From assembly GCF_003855495.1 (NCBI RefSeq), contig NZ_CP034086.1, forward strand, positions 2,269,501 through 2,333,500: a stretch of 64,000 bases of DNA. Direction: 5' to 3'. The stretch is from Methylocystis rosea (GTDB lineage: Bacteria > Pseudomonadota > Alphaproteobacteria > Rhizobiales > Beijerinckiaceae). Below, piece by piece: positions 42,937-52,192 of this stretch; positions within the stretch are counted from its first letter, which is position 1; each line of letters begins with the position of its first letter. A model generated the notes under the pieces. That model was not told where the DNA came from. It worked only from the letters and a program-made list of their open reading frames with translations, and did not search any database. Made by a program: the position numbers and the translations under genes.

Positions 42937-43725
42937 TCAATCGGCCGCGATCCAGTGTGGCGCTCGTTTTTCAAGAAAGGCGGAGAGACCTTCCTGCGCC
43001 TCCGCGCTGGATCTTCTTGCGGCGAGACGATGCGCAGCTTCGCGCAAGAGTTCCGCATCGACGCCGTGGCCGTCGCATTCCGCGAAGAAGGTCTTTACGT
43101 CCGCCTGCGCGCCAGGCGCGCCGCGCAGCAAGTCCGCAACGATGGCCGCATGCGCCAAATTAACCTCCAACCTTGGCGCCACACGATGGACAAGACCCAA
43201 CATCTGCGCCTCGGCGGCGGAAAAGCGCTCCGCCGTCAAAGCATATCTGCGCAGCTGCCGCAGGCCTATGGCCCGGATGAGAAAGGGCGCGACTATGGCC
43301 GGGAGCAATCCCAGCCGCACCTCATTGAGCGAGAATGACGCGTCGGCGGCGGCCACAACGATGTCGCAACACGCGAGCAGACCGACGCCTCCGCCAACAA
43401 CGACGCCCTTGGCCAAGGCGATCGTCGGCTTTGACACCGTGTCCAGAGCGCGCAGCATTCGGGCGAGCGCCAAAGCGTCCTGTTCATTGGCGGTCGATGA
43501 ACGCTGCGTGACGCGAATCATCGAGCCGATGTCGCCGCCGGCGCAAAAATAGTCTCCCGCGCCCTCAAGCGTAATGATGCGGACGTCGGCGCGCGCATCC
43601 AATTCTTCGAGCGCATCCTTTAGAAGGCCAATAAGCTCATAGTCGAGCGCATTGCGCTTGTCTGGACGGTTCAGCGTCAAAGTCGCGACGCCGTTCGCGT
43701 CAATCGATTGCAGCAAAGTCGTCAT
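42937..43725 (-). CDS. Methylglutaconyl-CoA hydratase (enoyl-CoA hydratase family)
   Basis: A 262-residue crotonase-fold enzyme with oxyanion-hole motifs CAGGDIGSMIR and VVVGGGVGLLACCDIV and SFSLNEVRLGLLPAIVAPF. Its place between the two carboxylase subunits makes hydration of 3-methylglutaconyl-CoA to HMG-CoA the likely reaction; the family is broad, so this rests on context. The ATG at 43725 (MTTLLQSID) is chosen; ten codons upstream overlap the MccB stop. Confidence 0.88.
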   Translation of the reverse strand: MTTLLQSIDANGVATLTLNRPDKRNALDYELIGLLKDALEELDARADVRIITLEGAGDYFCAGGDIGSMIRVTQRSSTANEQDALALARMLRALDTVSKPTIALAKGVVVGGGVGLLACCDIVVAAADASFSLNEVRLGLLPAIVAPFLIRAIGLRQLRRYALTAERFSAAEAQMLGLVHRVAPRLEVNLAHAAIVADLLRGAPGAQADVKTFFAECDGHGVDAELLREAAHRLAARRSSAEAQEGLSAFLEKRAPHWIAAD

Positions 43726-43735
43726 AGAACGTGAC

Positions 43736-45343
43736 TCACATGCGAAATAAGCCAAAGCGCGTTTCTTCGACCGGCGCCCTTAGCGCGAAGGATAGCGCCA
43801 AAGCGACAATCCGTCTCGTATCGAGCGGGTCGATGACGCCGTCGTCCCAGAGCCGGGCGCTGGAATAGAGCGGCAGGCTTTGGCGCTCATATTGCTGACG
43901 AATCGGGCGCGCGAAGTCCTCTTCCTCTTCTTCCGAGAAAGCCTTCTGCCGTTTCTCCATGGCCTCGCGCTTGACGCGCGTCAGCACGCTCGCGGCCTGT
44001 TCCCCGCCCATGACGCCGATGCGCGCGCCCGGCCACATCCATAAAAATCGCGGCGAGTAGGCGCGCCCGCACATGGCGTAATTGCCGGCGCCAAAACTGC
44101 CGCCGACGATAATCGAGAGTTTCGGCACCGCGGCCGTCGCCACCGCCGTCACCATCTTCGCCCCTTCCTTGGCGACGCCGGCGCTTTCATACTTCGCCCC
44201 GACCATGAAGCCGGTCGTATTGTGCAAAAACAGCAGCGGTATTTTTCGTCGCGCGCAAAGCTCGATGAAATGCGCGCCCTTTTGCGCGCTCTCGGGAAAC
44301 AAGACGCCGTTATTGGCCACGATCCCGACGGGATAGCCATGGATGTGCGCGAAACCTGTCACCAGCGTGGGGCCATACAGCTTACGGAACTCCTCGAATT
44401 CGCTCGCGTCGACAAGGCGCGCGATCACCTCGCGTATGTCGAACTGCTTTCGCGGGTCCTGCGGCAACAGACCGTAAATCTCGGCGGGATCGTAGCAGGG
44501 CTCCGCAGGCTTTCTCACCGGAACGGTGATGGCGCCGGAAGGCCCGAGATTGCCGACGATCTGACGCGCGATCTGCAGGGCATGGGCGTCATTCTCGGCG
44601 CAATGATCGGCAACGCCAGAACGGCGGCAGTGAACGTCGGCGCCGCCAAGCTCCTCGGCTGTTACGACTTCGCCCGTCGCCGCTTTGACGAGCGGCGGAC
44701 CCGCAAGAAATATCGCGCCTTCGTTGCGCACGATAATCGTTTCATCGCTCATCGCCGGAACATAAGCGCCTCCGGCGGTGCACGAACCCATGACGACGGC
44801 GATCTGCGCAATGCCGTGCGACGACATCGTGGCCTGATTATAAAAAATTCGGCCGAAATGATCGCGGTCGGGAAAAACATCCTCCTGGCTCGTCAGATTG
44901 GCGCCGCCTGAGTCGACGAGATAGAGACAGGGCAGATTGTTCTGCGCGGCGATCTCTTGCGCGCGAAGATGCTTCTTTACAGTTAAGGGGAAGTAGACCC
45001 CGCCTTTAACCGTCGCGTCATTGGCCACGATCATGCATTCGCGGCCGCGCACCCGCCCGACGCCAGCGACGACTCCCGCCGCGGCGACACGCCCGTCATA
45101 CATGCCGTGGGCCGCAAATGGCGCAATTTCGAGAAAGGGCGAAAAGGGATCGATAAGCGCGTCAATGCGCTGACGCGCGAGCATTTTGCCGCGGGCGAGA
45201 TGCCGCTTACACGCCTGCTCGCCGCCACCCGCTCGAATATCCGCCGCAATCCGCCTCAACTCGGCGACGCGATCGGTCATCCCTTGATGATTGTTGGCGA
45301 AATCGGCGTCTTTCGGATGAACAAGGCTATCGAGGCGTGGCAT
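43736..45343 (-). CDS. mccB: 3-methylcrotonyl-CoA carboxylase, carboxyltransferase beta subunit
   Basis: A 535-residue carboxyltransferase with the paired crotonase-like domains. Motifs: [49 protein letters not shown], and [33 protein letters not shown]. The QDVFPD-type and PRFLWMWP segments are those of methylcrotonyl-CoA carboxylase. It moves carboxyl from biotin on MccA to 3-methylcrotonyl-CoA. It lies 15 bases downstream of the isovaleryl-CoA dehydrogenase that makes its substrate. Confidence 0.95.
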   Translation of the reverse strand: MPRLDSLVHPKDADFANNHQGMTDRVAELRRIAADIRAGGGEQACKRHLARGKMLARQRIDALIDPFSPFLEIAPFAAHGMYDGRVAAAGVVAGVGRVRGRECMIVANDATVKGGVYFPLTVKKHLRAQEIAAQNNLPCLYLVDSGGANLTSQEDVFPDRDHFGRIFYNQATMSSHGIAQIAVVMGSCTAGGAYVPAMSDETIIVRNEGAIFLAGPPLVKAATGEVVTAEELGGADVHCRRSGVADHCAENDAHALQIARQIVGNLGPSGAITVPVRKPAEPCYDPAEIYGLLPQDPRKQFDIREVIARLVDASEFEEFRKLYGPTLVTGFAHIHGYPVGIVANNGVLFPESAQKGAHFIELCARRKIPLLFLHNTTGFMVGAKYESAGVAKEGAKMVTAVATAAVPKLSIIVGGSFGAGNYAMCGRAYSPRFLWMWPGARIGVMGGEQAASVLTRVKREAMEKRQKAFSEEEEEDFARPIRQQYERQSLPLYSSARLWDDGVIDPLDTRRIVALALSFALRAPVEETRFGLFRM

Positions 45344-45358
45344 ATCCTAAATCCAAAA

Positions 45359-46528
45359 TCAGGCTGTCTCCTGAAAGAGTTCGCGCCCGATCAGCATGCG
45401 GCGAATTTCGCTTGTTCCCGCGCCGATCTCGTAAAGCTTGGCGTCGCGCAACAATCTGCCAGTCGGATATTCGTTCATATAACCGTTGCCGCCGAGGCAC
45501 TGAATGGATTCAAGCGCCATCCATGTCGCGCGTTCAGCGGCGAAAAGTATCGCGCTCGCCGCATCCTTTCTCGTCACGCGGCCGCGATCGCTCGCCTTCG
45601 CGACCGCATAGACATAGGCGCGCGTCGCCATGACAGCCGTGTACATATCTGCGAGCTTGCCCTGCATGAGTTCGAACTCGCCGATCGGCTGCCCAAATTG
45701 CTTGCGCTCATGCACATAGGGAAGCACGACATCCATGCAGGCCTGCATGATTCCAAGCGGACCGCCGGCGAGCACAGCGCGCTCGTAATCCAGGCCGCTC
45801 ATCAGCACATTGACTCCGCGCTCGGGGAGGCCGAGCACGTTTTCTTCGGGAACCTCGCAGTCTTCGAATACGAGTTCGCATGTATTGGAGCCGCGCATGC
45901 CGAGCTTGTCGAGCTTCGCGCTTGATGAAAATCCGCGAAAGACGCGCTCGACAATGAAGGCCGTTATGCCATGCGAACCGGCGCCCGGATCGGTTTTGGC
46001 GTAGACGATCACGACATCGGCGTCGGGACCGTTCGTCACCCACATCTTGCTTCCGTTCAGGACATAACGATCGCCGCGCTTCACCGCGCTAAGCTTCATG
46101 TCCGTGACGTCTGATCCGGCGCCAGGCTCCGACATCGCGAGCGCCCCGACGTGTTGTCCCGAGACGAGGTTCGGCAGGTATCGCCGCTTCTGTTCGTCCG
46201 AGCCGTTACGATGGATCTGGTTGACGCAGAGATTGGAGTGCGCGCCATAGGACAGTCCGACAGACGCCGAGGCGCGGCTGATTTCCTCCATCGCCAGCAC
46301 ATGTTCCAGATAGCCCATGCCGGCCCCGCCATATTGCTCATGCACGGTCAGGCCGAGCGCGCCGAGCGCGCCGAGCTTGGGCCAAAGATCCGGCGGAAAA
46401 GCGTTTTGCGCATCGATCTGCTGCGCCCGCGGGGCGATTTCCGCCGTCGCGAAGGCCTCGGTTGCGCTGCGCACGCGGTCGGCCACGTCGCCGAGATCGA
46501 AGTCGAAAGTAGGCGTCCAATGGCGCAT
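45359..46528 (-). CDS. ivd: Isovaleryl-CoA dehydrogenase
   Basis: A 389-residue acyl-CoA dehydrogenase. Motifs: [33 protein letters not shown] and the C-terminal [34 protein letters not shown]. The catalytic Glu position of isovaleryl enzymes lies in [16 protein letters not shown]. The ATG at 46528 has GGAGG 6 bases upstream. First gene of the run ivd-mccB-hydratase-mccA-mvaB, which is the leucine pathway in order. Confidence 0.94.
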   Translation of the reverse strand: MRHWTPTFDFDLGDVADRVRSATEAFATAEIAPRAQQIDAQNAFPPDLWPKLGALGALGLTVHEQYGGAGMGYLEHVLAMEEISRASASVGLSYGAHSNLCVNQIHRNGSDEQKRRYLPNLVSGQHVGALAMSEPGAGSDVTDMKLSAVKRGDRYVLNGSKMWVTNGPDADVVIVYAKTDPGAGSHGITAFIVERVFRGFSSSAKLDKLGMRGSNTCELVFEDCEVPEENVLGLPERGVNVLMSGLDYERAVLAGGPLGIMQACMDVVLPYVHERKQFGQPIGEFELMQGKLADMYTAVMATRAYVYAVAKASDRGRVTRKDAASAILFAAERATWMALESIQCLGGNGYMNEYPTGRLLRDAKLYEIGAGTSEIRRMLIGRELFQETA

Positions 46529-46630
46529 GCGCATCCTCCGACGGCGCACCAAGATAGAGCCTATATTTCTCGAATCAGCGAAGTTTCAAGTTGGCGCGCG
46601 CTTGCGCGGCCCTGTTTGGCGCTGCGCTGC

Positions 46631-48232
46631 CTACCGGACGACGCCCGGCTGGGCGTCGAGCACCTGCTGGTCGACGACCGGGGCGAACCGGCTAAAATTC
46701 GCCTCGAACATTCCGATCAGCCTTTTCGCCATTTGGTCAAAATCTTCGCGCGACGACCACGTCTGGACCGGATCTAGCATCTTGGAGTCGACGCCGAGCG
46801 CAGACGTCGGCACGGATAGTCCAAAGGAGGGATCCGTCCGGAAGTCGGCTTGCGCGAGGGACCCGTCGAGAGCGCCCTGAAGCAAAGCGCGCGTCGCCGC
46901 GATCGGCATTCGACGTCCGATCCCATAGGGGCCGCCCGACCAACCGGTGTTCACCAGCCAGCAGTTCGCTTCGCTGGAACAGATGAACTCGCGCAGCAAA
47001 TCGGCGTATTCCGTCGGCCGGCGCGGCATGAAGGGCGCGCCAAAGCAGGCGGAGAACGTCGCCTGGGGCTCTTTGACGCCGCGCTCGGTCCCTGCGACCT
47101 TTGCGGTGTAGCCGGACAGAAAATGATACATCGCCTGCGCGGGCGTAAGACGGGCGATCGGCGGCAGCACGCCAAAGGCGTCACACGTCAGCATCACGAC
47201 GTTCCTGGGATGACTCGCCCGACGCGTCGTCGAAGCATTGGAGATGAAGTCGAGCGGATAGGCGATCCGCGTGTTTTCGGTTTTCGAATCGTCGTCGAAG
47301 TCGAACCGCCCCGCGCGGGGATCGTACGACACATTCTCAAGGATTGCGCCCCGACGGTGAGACGCGGCGTAGATGTCCGGCTCCGAGTGCTGCGCAAGCC
47401 GGATCGCCTTAGCGTAGCAGCCGCCTTCAAAGTTGAAGAGACCGCTCTCGTCCCACCCATGCTCGTCGTCGCCAATCAGGCTGCGCGCCGGATCGGCGGA
47501 AAGCGTCGTCTTACCTGTCCCAGAAAGTCCGAAGAACACCGCCGATCCACCCTCGCCGTCATTGACGGCGCAATGCATCGGCAACACGCCTTTCGCGGGC
47601 AGAATAAAGTTGAGATAGGTGAAGATCGATTTCTTGATTTCTCCCGCATATTGTGTGCCGCCGATCAGCACGACGCCTCTCGAGAAATCGATGGCGATCA
47701 CTGTGGTGGAGCGACACCCGTGCCGCAATGGGTCGGCCCGGAAGGAGGGCAGATCCAGAACTGTCAACTGCGGCTCGAAACCACTCGTGCTCTCAACCGG
47801 AGTGAAAAGATGCCGCGCAAAGAGCGAATGCCAAGCATATTCGGTCAAAACACGAATATTTAGCTGGTGCGCTGGCGCGGCGCAGGCATGGAGATCCTGA
47901 GCGAAGAGCCTCATACGACGCGCGTGCGTCAGCATGTCTTGATGCAGTCGGCCAAATTGCTCTGGCGTCATCGAAAGATTGTTGTCCCACCAGATCGTCG
48001 GTTCGGTCAGCGCGTTGCAGACGATGAATTTGTCGTTCGGCGATCGCCCCGTGTGGGCGCCGGTTTCCACGACGAGGCCGCCTGTCGCGGATGCGATTCC
48101 CTCCCCGCGTCGGATCGCTTCGGCGTAGAGTTCGCTCGTCTTGCAATTCCGACGCGCCTTTGTGAAGAGGTCTGTGTCGTCAACCGCCCACCCCCCGACG
48201 TCATCCGCTCGCCACATCGCCGTGTTCGTCAT
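46631..48232 (-). CDS. pckA: Phosphoenolpyruvate carboxykinase (ATP)
   Basis: A 533-residue ATP-type enzyme making PEP from oxaloacetate. Motifs: [14 protein letters not shown], the Mn/His region [29 protein letters not shown] (P-loop GLSGTGKTT), [23 protein letters not shown] and ENTRIAYPL, then the [18 protein letters not shown] segment. Length is standard. It stands 100 bases upstream of ivd and probably has its own promoter. In this setting it lets fumarate and propionyl-CoA carbon enter gluconeogenesis. Confidence 0.96.
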   Translation of the reverse strand: MTNTAMWRADDVGGWAVDDTDLFTKARRNCKTSELYAEAIRRGEGIASATGGLVVETGAHTGRSPNDKFIVCNALTEPTIWWDNNLSMTPEQFGRLHQDMLTHARRMRLFAQDLHACAAPAHQLNIRVLTEYAWHSLFARHLFTPVESTSGFEPQLTVLDLPSFRADPLRHGCRSTTVIAIDFSRGVVLIGGTQYAGEIKKSIFTYLNFILPAKGVLPMHCAVNDGEGGSAVFFGLSGTGKTTLSADPARSLIGDDEHGWDESGLFNFEGGCYAKAIRLAQHSEPDIYAASHRRGAILENVSYDPRAGRFDFDDDSKTENTRIAYPLDFISNASTTRRASHPRNVVMLTCDAFGVLPPIARLTPAQAMYHFLSGYTAKVAGTERGVKEPQATFSACFGAPFMPRRPTEYADLLREFICSSEANCWLVNTGWSGGPYGIGRRMPIAATRALLQGALDGSLAQADFRTDPSFGLSVPTSALGVDSKMLDPVQTWSSREDFDQMAKRLIGMFEANFSRFAPVVDQQVLDAQPGVVR

Positions 48233-48519
48233 CCCGAGATCTTCCTCACCAACTCGCTAACATACGGCGCGAACTGCGTTTGACGCGCCAGCTAAGCGCA
48301 AGCACTTTCAGGAAATAAAGCATAGATCATTCAAATCAAGCCGCCGTCGACGTTCCGCTGAACGGCGCTCGATCAGCGACGGCCAAGGCCCGACTACGAG
48401 GCCTGCCGAACACGTGGGCTCCACAGGAGCTGCGATGTCCTGGCCTTTCCCCGATTGGAACAACGACGATGTCAGCGGGTTAAGGCGAGGCTCGAACTAT
48501 TTCGAGGATGGAGGCAAGA

Positions 48520-48849
48520 ATGGCGACGCCAGAACTGGAGCGCATCCGACAATCGGATCGCCCGATCAGCGAGACTGCTGCGATCATGGGCGACAAAGCA
48601 ATGGCGGCGGCCGACAGAGTCGGGCAACGCATCAATCAGACAATGGAGCAAGCCGGATCGGCGATGTCCACGGTGCAGGAGAAGGGCAGCGAAGCCGCCG
48701 GACGCGCCGGCGATGTGATCGGCAACTTCCGGCAGGCCATCGAGAAGTCGGCGCGCAGTCAGCCAACGACGACTGTGCTCATGGCGGTGGCAGCGGGATT
48801 TATGCTGGGCGCGATGTGGAATTCGGGCAGCAGCAATCCGCGCGACTAA
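48520..48849 (+). CDS. Small tail-anchored protein, YqjD/ElaB-like
   Basis: A 109-residue protein. The ATG at 48520 follows GGAGG by 5 bases. Residues of about 10-80 are an amphipathic helical region rich in Ala, Met, Gln and Gly (MGDKAMAAADRVGQRINQTMEQAG), and residues of about 85-103 form a single membrane helix (TTTVLMAVAAGFMLGAMW). The shape is that of YqjD/ElaB/DUF883 proteins, some of which tether ribosomes to the membrane. Similarity is by architecture, so function is open. Confidence 0.65.
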   Translation: MATPELERIRQSDRPISETAAIMGDKAMAAADRVGQRINQTMEQAGSAMSTVQEKGSEAAGRAGDVIGNFRQAIEKSARSQPTTTVLMAVAAGFMLGAMWNSGSSNPRD

Positions 48850-48893
48850 CCTTGGCGGATGAATGATGGCCGGCGCATGAGCGTCGGCCATAT

Positions 48894-49511
48894 TCAGTTT
48901 CGGTCCAGCGCGCTCGGGTCTCGCGCGCGCTCAGAGGGTAAGGCGCTGGGCCAGTCGTCGGCTTGAAGCGCCGGAAGCGCGTCGAGTTCCTTCCTAGATA
49001 TTTTACTGTGCGCAAAATCGGCTGTGAACTCTATGTTCGCCGGATCGACGGCGCGGAGCGTCTCGCCAACGCCGCCCATTCCATATTGCGCGACGACCAC
49101 ATAGGCGAGGCCGCGCTGATCGCGTCTCAGCATCAAATCAACGATGACGCCGAGCCTCTCGCCGCTCGCGTCGATGACATTAGCGCCAACGGCCGCCGAC
49201 GCAGAAAAGAGCGTCGGCACGGCGTCCGCGTGGCTGCTCTTGCGCACGGCCTTGATGCTTCCGTCCTCATGCCTTGCCTGCCTGCCCAACCACCGCCATA
49301 CCCCAATCAAGTTGACCACCGTAAGAACAAGATTGGTGAGCAACAGATTGCGCTGATGGGAGTACGTCGCGGTCAAGCTCCAGGCGACGGAGCCGATTGC
49401 AAACACGACGAAACCCCACCCCGTGACGCGCGCGCCCGCGTTGGCGGCGGTCATCATCGCGGCGATCATTGTTGCGGCTGGTGCGATCCAGCCTAACGCC
49501 CATTCCCACAT
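48894..49511 (-). CDS. Membrane protein with C-terminal PRC-barrel-like domain
   Basis: A 205-residue protein. Residues 1-75 form three membrane helices (AAMMTAANAGARVTGWGFVVFAIGSVAW, then LLLTNLVLTVVNLIGVWRWLG), like YgjV/PnuC-type small bundles. Residues of about 105-175 (FSASAAVGANVIDASGERLGVIVDLMLRRDQRGLAYVVV) have the two-strand pattern of a PRC-barrel. The combination suggests an envelope sensor or RNA/protein docking unit; no function is known. It converges on the YqjD-like gene. Confidence 0.65.
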   Translation of the reverse strand: MWEWALGWIAPAATMIAAMMTAANAGARVTGWGFVVFAIGSVAWSLTATYSHQRNLLLTNLVLTVVNLIGVWRWLGRQARHEDGSIKAVRKSSHADAVPTLFSASAAVGANVIDASGERLGVIVDLMLRRDQRGLAYVVVAQYGMGGVGETLRAVDPANIEFTADFAHSKISRKELDALPALQADDWPSALPSERARDPSALDRN

Positions 49512-49734
49512 AAGTGACCGCCATTAGGCCCACGCCCGCGCCGTTTACCTGAAACGCGCCGTTAAAGACGCTGTTCCGACACATCAGTGGCCACGCCGGA
49601 GATAGGCCGGCGCGGGAGCGATCGCCGCCGCGGAAACCTGTCCAACTGTTCATAATGCCGGAACAAAGTTGCTGAACCCGAGTTTGTTCAGGGAGATCGA
49701 AAAGCAAAGAAAACGGCAAGGCTTGAGGTGGAGC

Positions 49735-50874
49735 ATGATGTCAGTTCCAAGTCATCTTTTTTGTTTCTCCCATCTTCGTTGGAACTTCGTTTATCAGCGA
49801 CCCCAGCATCTTTTGAGTCGAGCAGCTAGAAATCTCAGCGTCTTCTACGTTGAAGAGCCCATCTTTTCTCAAGATGACGTAGGCGTAAAAATCCAGAGGG
49901 ACGAAGCCTGCGGCGTCGTTGTCGTGACGCCTGTTCTTCCAGAAGGCCTCTCACCAGACGAAATCACAAACGCGCAACATCGAGTCGTAAACGAATTGCT
50001 CGCTGATGTGCGGCCTTCGCGATGGGTTAGCTGGTACTATACGCCCATGGCGCTTCAGTTTACGCGCCATCTGACTCCCAACCTGCGCGTCTATGACAAT
50101 ATGGATGAGCTTTCCGCGTTTGCTGGAGCGCCGCAAGGCATTCTCGACCTCGAACGAGAGTTGATGGCCAAGAGCGAACTCATGTTCGTCGGCGGACAGA
50201 GCCTGTACGAATCCAAACGTAAGCGACACGACAACATTCACGTTTTTCCGAGCAGCGTCGACACCGCCCACTTCAAAAGCGCGCGAGAGCGCAGTGTTGA
50301 CCCTCTTGATCAAAGGGAGATTCCGCATCCCCGCATCGGGTTCTTTGGCGTGATCGATGAACGCATGAATATGGATATCGTCGCCGGCATCTCGGCGCTG
50401 CGGCCGCAATGGCAATTGGTGATGATCGGCCCTACCGCGAAGATCAGCCCCGAATCTCTGCCGCGCGCCGAAAATATTCATTGGCTGGGCTGCAAGCAGT
50501 ACCAGGAGCTTCCGAACTACCTATCCGGATGGGACGTCGGAATCATGCCATTCGCGTTGAATGAAGCGACGCGTTTTATCAGCCCGACGAAGACCCCGGA
50601 GTTTCTCGCTGCAGGCGTGCCAGTGGTTTCAACGGCCATCGCCGATGTCGTTAACCCCTACGGCGCGGCCGGGCACGTGGAAATCGCGTCGAGCGCGGAA
50701 GAGTTCGTCGCCAAGATTGATCTGTTGCTGGCGCGGCCGAAGGCGCACTGGCTCAGCGCAGTCGATGCGCATCTGGCGGAAATGTCGTGGGACAAGACCT
50801 GGGCGAGGATGATGCTGCACATCGCGAGCGTCGGCGCCGAGACCAAATCAGCGCGGGAGGGGCAACTTGTTTGA
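49735..50874 (+). CDS. Glycosyltransferase, GT4-like fold
   Basis: A 379-residue GT-B glycosyltransferase. The N-terminal half starts LFCFSHLRWNFVYQRPQHLLSRAA, a start typical of the RQRPQ-type GT family; the C-terminal half has PSSVDTAHFK, RIGFFGVIDERMN, the donor-site region WLGCKQYQELPNYLSGWDVGIMPF and TKTPEFLAAGVPVV. It has no signal peptide. The stop overlaps the UDP-galactopyranose mutase gene by 8 bases, so the two are coupled, and UDP-galactofuranose is a plausible donor. The ATG at 49735 is preceded by GAGGTGGAG. Confidence 0.88.
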   Translation: MMSVPSHLFCFSHLRWNFVYQRPQHLLSRAARNLSVFYVEEPIFSQDDVGVKIQRDEACGVVVVTPVLPEGLSPDEITNAQHRVVNELLADVRPSRWVSWYYTPMALQFTRHLTPNLRVYDNMDELSAFAGAPQGILDLERELMAKSELMFVGGQSLYESKRKRHDNIHVFPSSVDTAHFKSARERSVDPLDQREIPHPRIGFFGVIDERMNMDIVAGISALRPQWQLVMIGPTAKISPESLPRAENIHWLGCKQYQELPNYLSGWDVGIMPFALNEATRFISPTKTPEFLAAGVPVVSTAIADVVNPYGAAGHVEIASSAEEFVAKIDLLLARPKAHWLSAVDAHLAEMSWDKTWARMMLHIASVGAETKSAREGQLV

Positions 50875-52009
50875 CTGGCTTATCGTCGGGGCAGGCTTCG
50901 CGGGAAGCGTGCTGGCCGAGCGGCTTGCGTCGCAGCGTGACGAGCGCGTCCTTCTTATCGATCGTCGACCGCACATTGGCGGCAACGCCTATGATCGCTA
51001 CGACGAGGCCGGCGTGCTCATGCATCAGTACGGCCCGCATATCTTTCACACGAACTCCGAAGCCGTCTTCGAGCATCTTTCGCAGTTCACGCGTTGGCGT
51101 CCGTACGAGCACCGCGTGCTCGCGAATGTGGACGGCATGCTCGTGCCTATTCCGATCAACTTGGACACGGTGAATCGCCTCTACGGCCTCTCCCTAGATT
51201 CCGAGCAACTTGCGCAGTGGTTCGCAAGCCGCGCCGAACATTGTGAAGAGATCAAAACGTCTGAGGACGTCGTCGTCAGCACCGTGGGGCGAGAACTCTA
51301 CGAGAAATTCTTTCGCGGCTACACCAAAAAGCAGTGGGGCGTAGAGCCGTCGCAGCTGGACAAGTCCGTAACGGCGCGGGTGCCTACGCGCCTCAATCGC
51401 GACGACCGCTATTTTGGCGATGAATACCAATTCATGCCGCTTCACGGCTACACGCGCATGTTCGAACGGATGGTGGACCACCCCAACATCAACGTCATGC
51501 TGCAGACCGACTTTGAGGAAGTGCGCAACGAAGTCTTCTATAAACGGCTGATCTTCACCGGGCCAATCGACGAATATTTCAATTTCCGCTTCGGCAAGCT
51601 GCCCTATCGATCCCTGCGCTTCGAACATGTCACGCTCGACAAGCAGCAGCATCAGCCTGTGGCGGTCGTCAATTATCCACAAACTGAAGCCTATACGCGG
51701 GTGACCGAATATAAGCATCTCACGGGTCAGGAACATCCCAAAACAAGCCTGACCTATGAATTCCCGAGCGATGAAGGCGATCCCTATTATCCCGTGCCGC
51801 GCCCGGAAAATGCGGAAGTCTACAAGCGCTATGAGAAGCTTGCGATCGCGCAGCAAAATGTTTGGTTTGTCGGGCGGTTAGCAACCTATCGCTACTACAA
51901 TATGGATCAGGTGGTCGGCCAGGCGCTCGCGACGTTCCGACGGATCAACAAGGAGATCCCAGCGCGCAACAGCGCGGCCTTCGCGACGGCCTCAGTCGCC
52001 GCTGAATAG
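50867..52009 (+). CDS. glf: UDP-galactopyranose mutase
   Basis: A 380-residue flavoenzyme that converts UDP-galactopyranose to UDP-galactofuranose. The FAD motif is WLIVGAGFAGSVLAERLA, followed by HIGGNAYDRYDEAG, the substrate segment YGPHIFHTN, YTKKQWGVEPSQL, and a conserved C-terminal VWFVGRLATYRYYNMDQVVGQAL. The start is a TTG at 50867 with GGGAGGGG 4 bases upstream; no ATG is available near the N-terminus of the fold. It is expected to be cytoplasmic and to feed the glycosyltransferase whose gene it overlaps. Confidence 0.96.
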   Translation: MFDWLIVGAGFAGSVLAERLASQRDERVLLIDRRPHIGGNAYDRYDEAGVLMHQYGPHIFHTNSEAVFEHLSQFTRWRPYEHRVLANVDGMLVPIPINLDTVNRLYGLSLDSEQLAQWFASRAEHCEEIKTSEDVVVSTVGRELYEKFFRGYTKKQWGVEPSQLDKSVTARVPTRLNRDDRYFGDEYQFMPLHGYTRMFERMVDHPNINVMLQTDFEEVRNEVFYKRLIFTGPIDEYFNFRFGKLPYRSLRFEHVTLDKQQHQPVAVVNYPQTEAYTRVTEYKHLTGQEHPKTSLTYEFPSDEGDPYYPVPRPENAEVYKRYEKLAIAQQNVWFVGRLATYRYYNMDQVVGQALATFRRINKEIPARNSAAFATASVAAE

Positions 52010-52192
52010 TCGAGTCGCGATCGCGATGAGGAAACTCTGTTGCGCTGCGCGATCCGGCTAAGCTTGAGTCGCAAATAAAAATACTGGCGTTTTGACGGTC
52101 GCTATGTAGAAAATCGACTGTGGATCGCTCATTGTTATACCGACCAACGCGTCGATGCTCGGCGCCGGCGCTTTTGGTCGAGGTGAGGTTAG

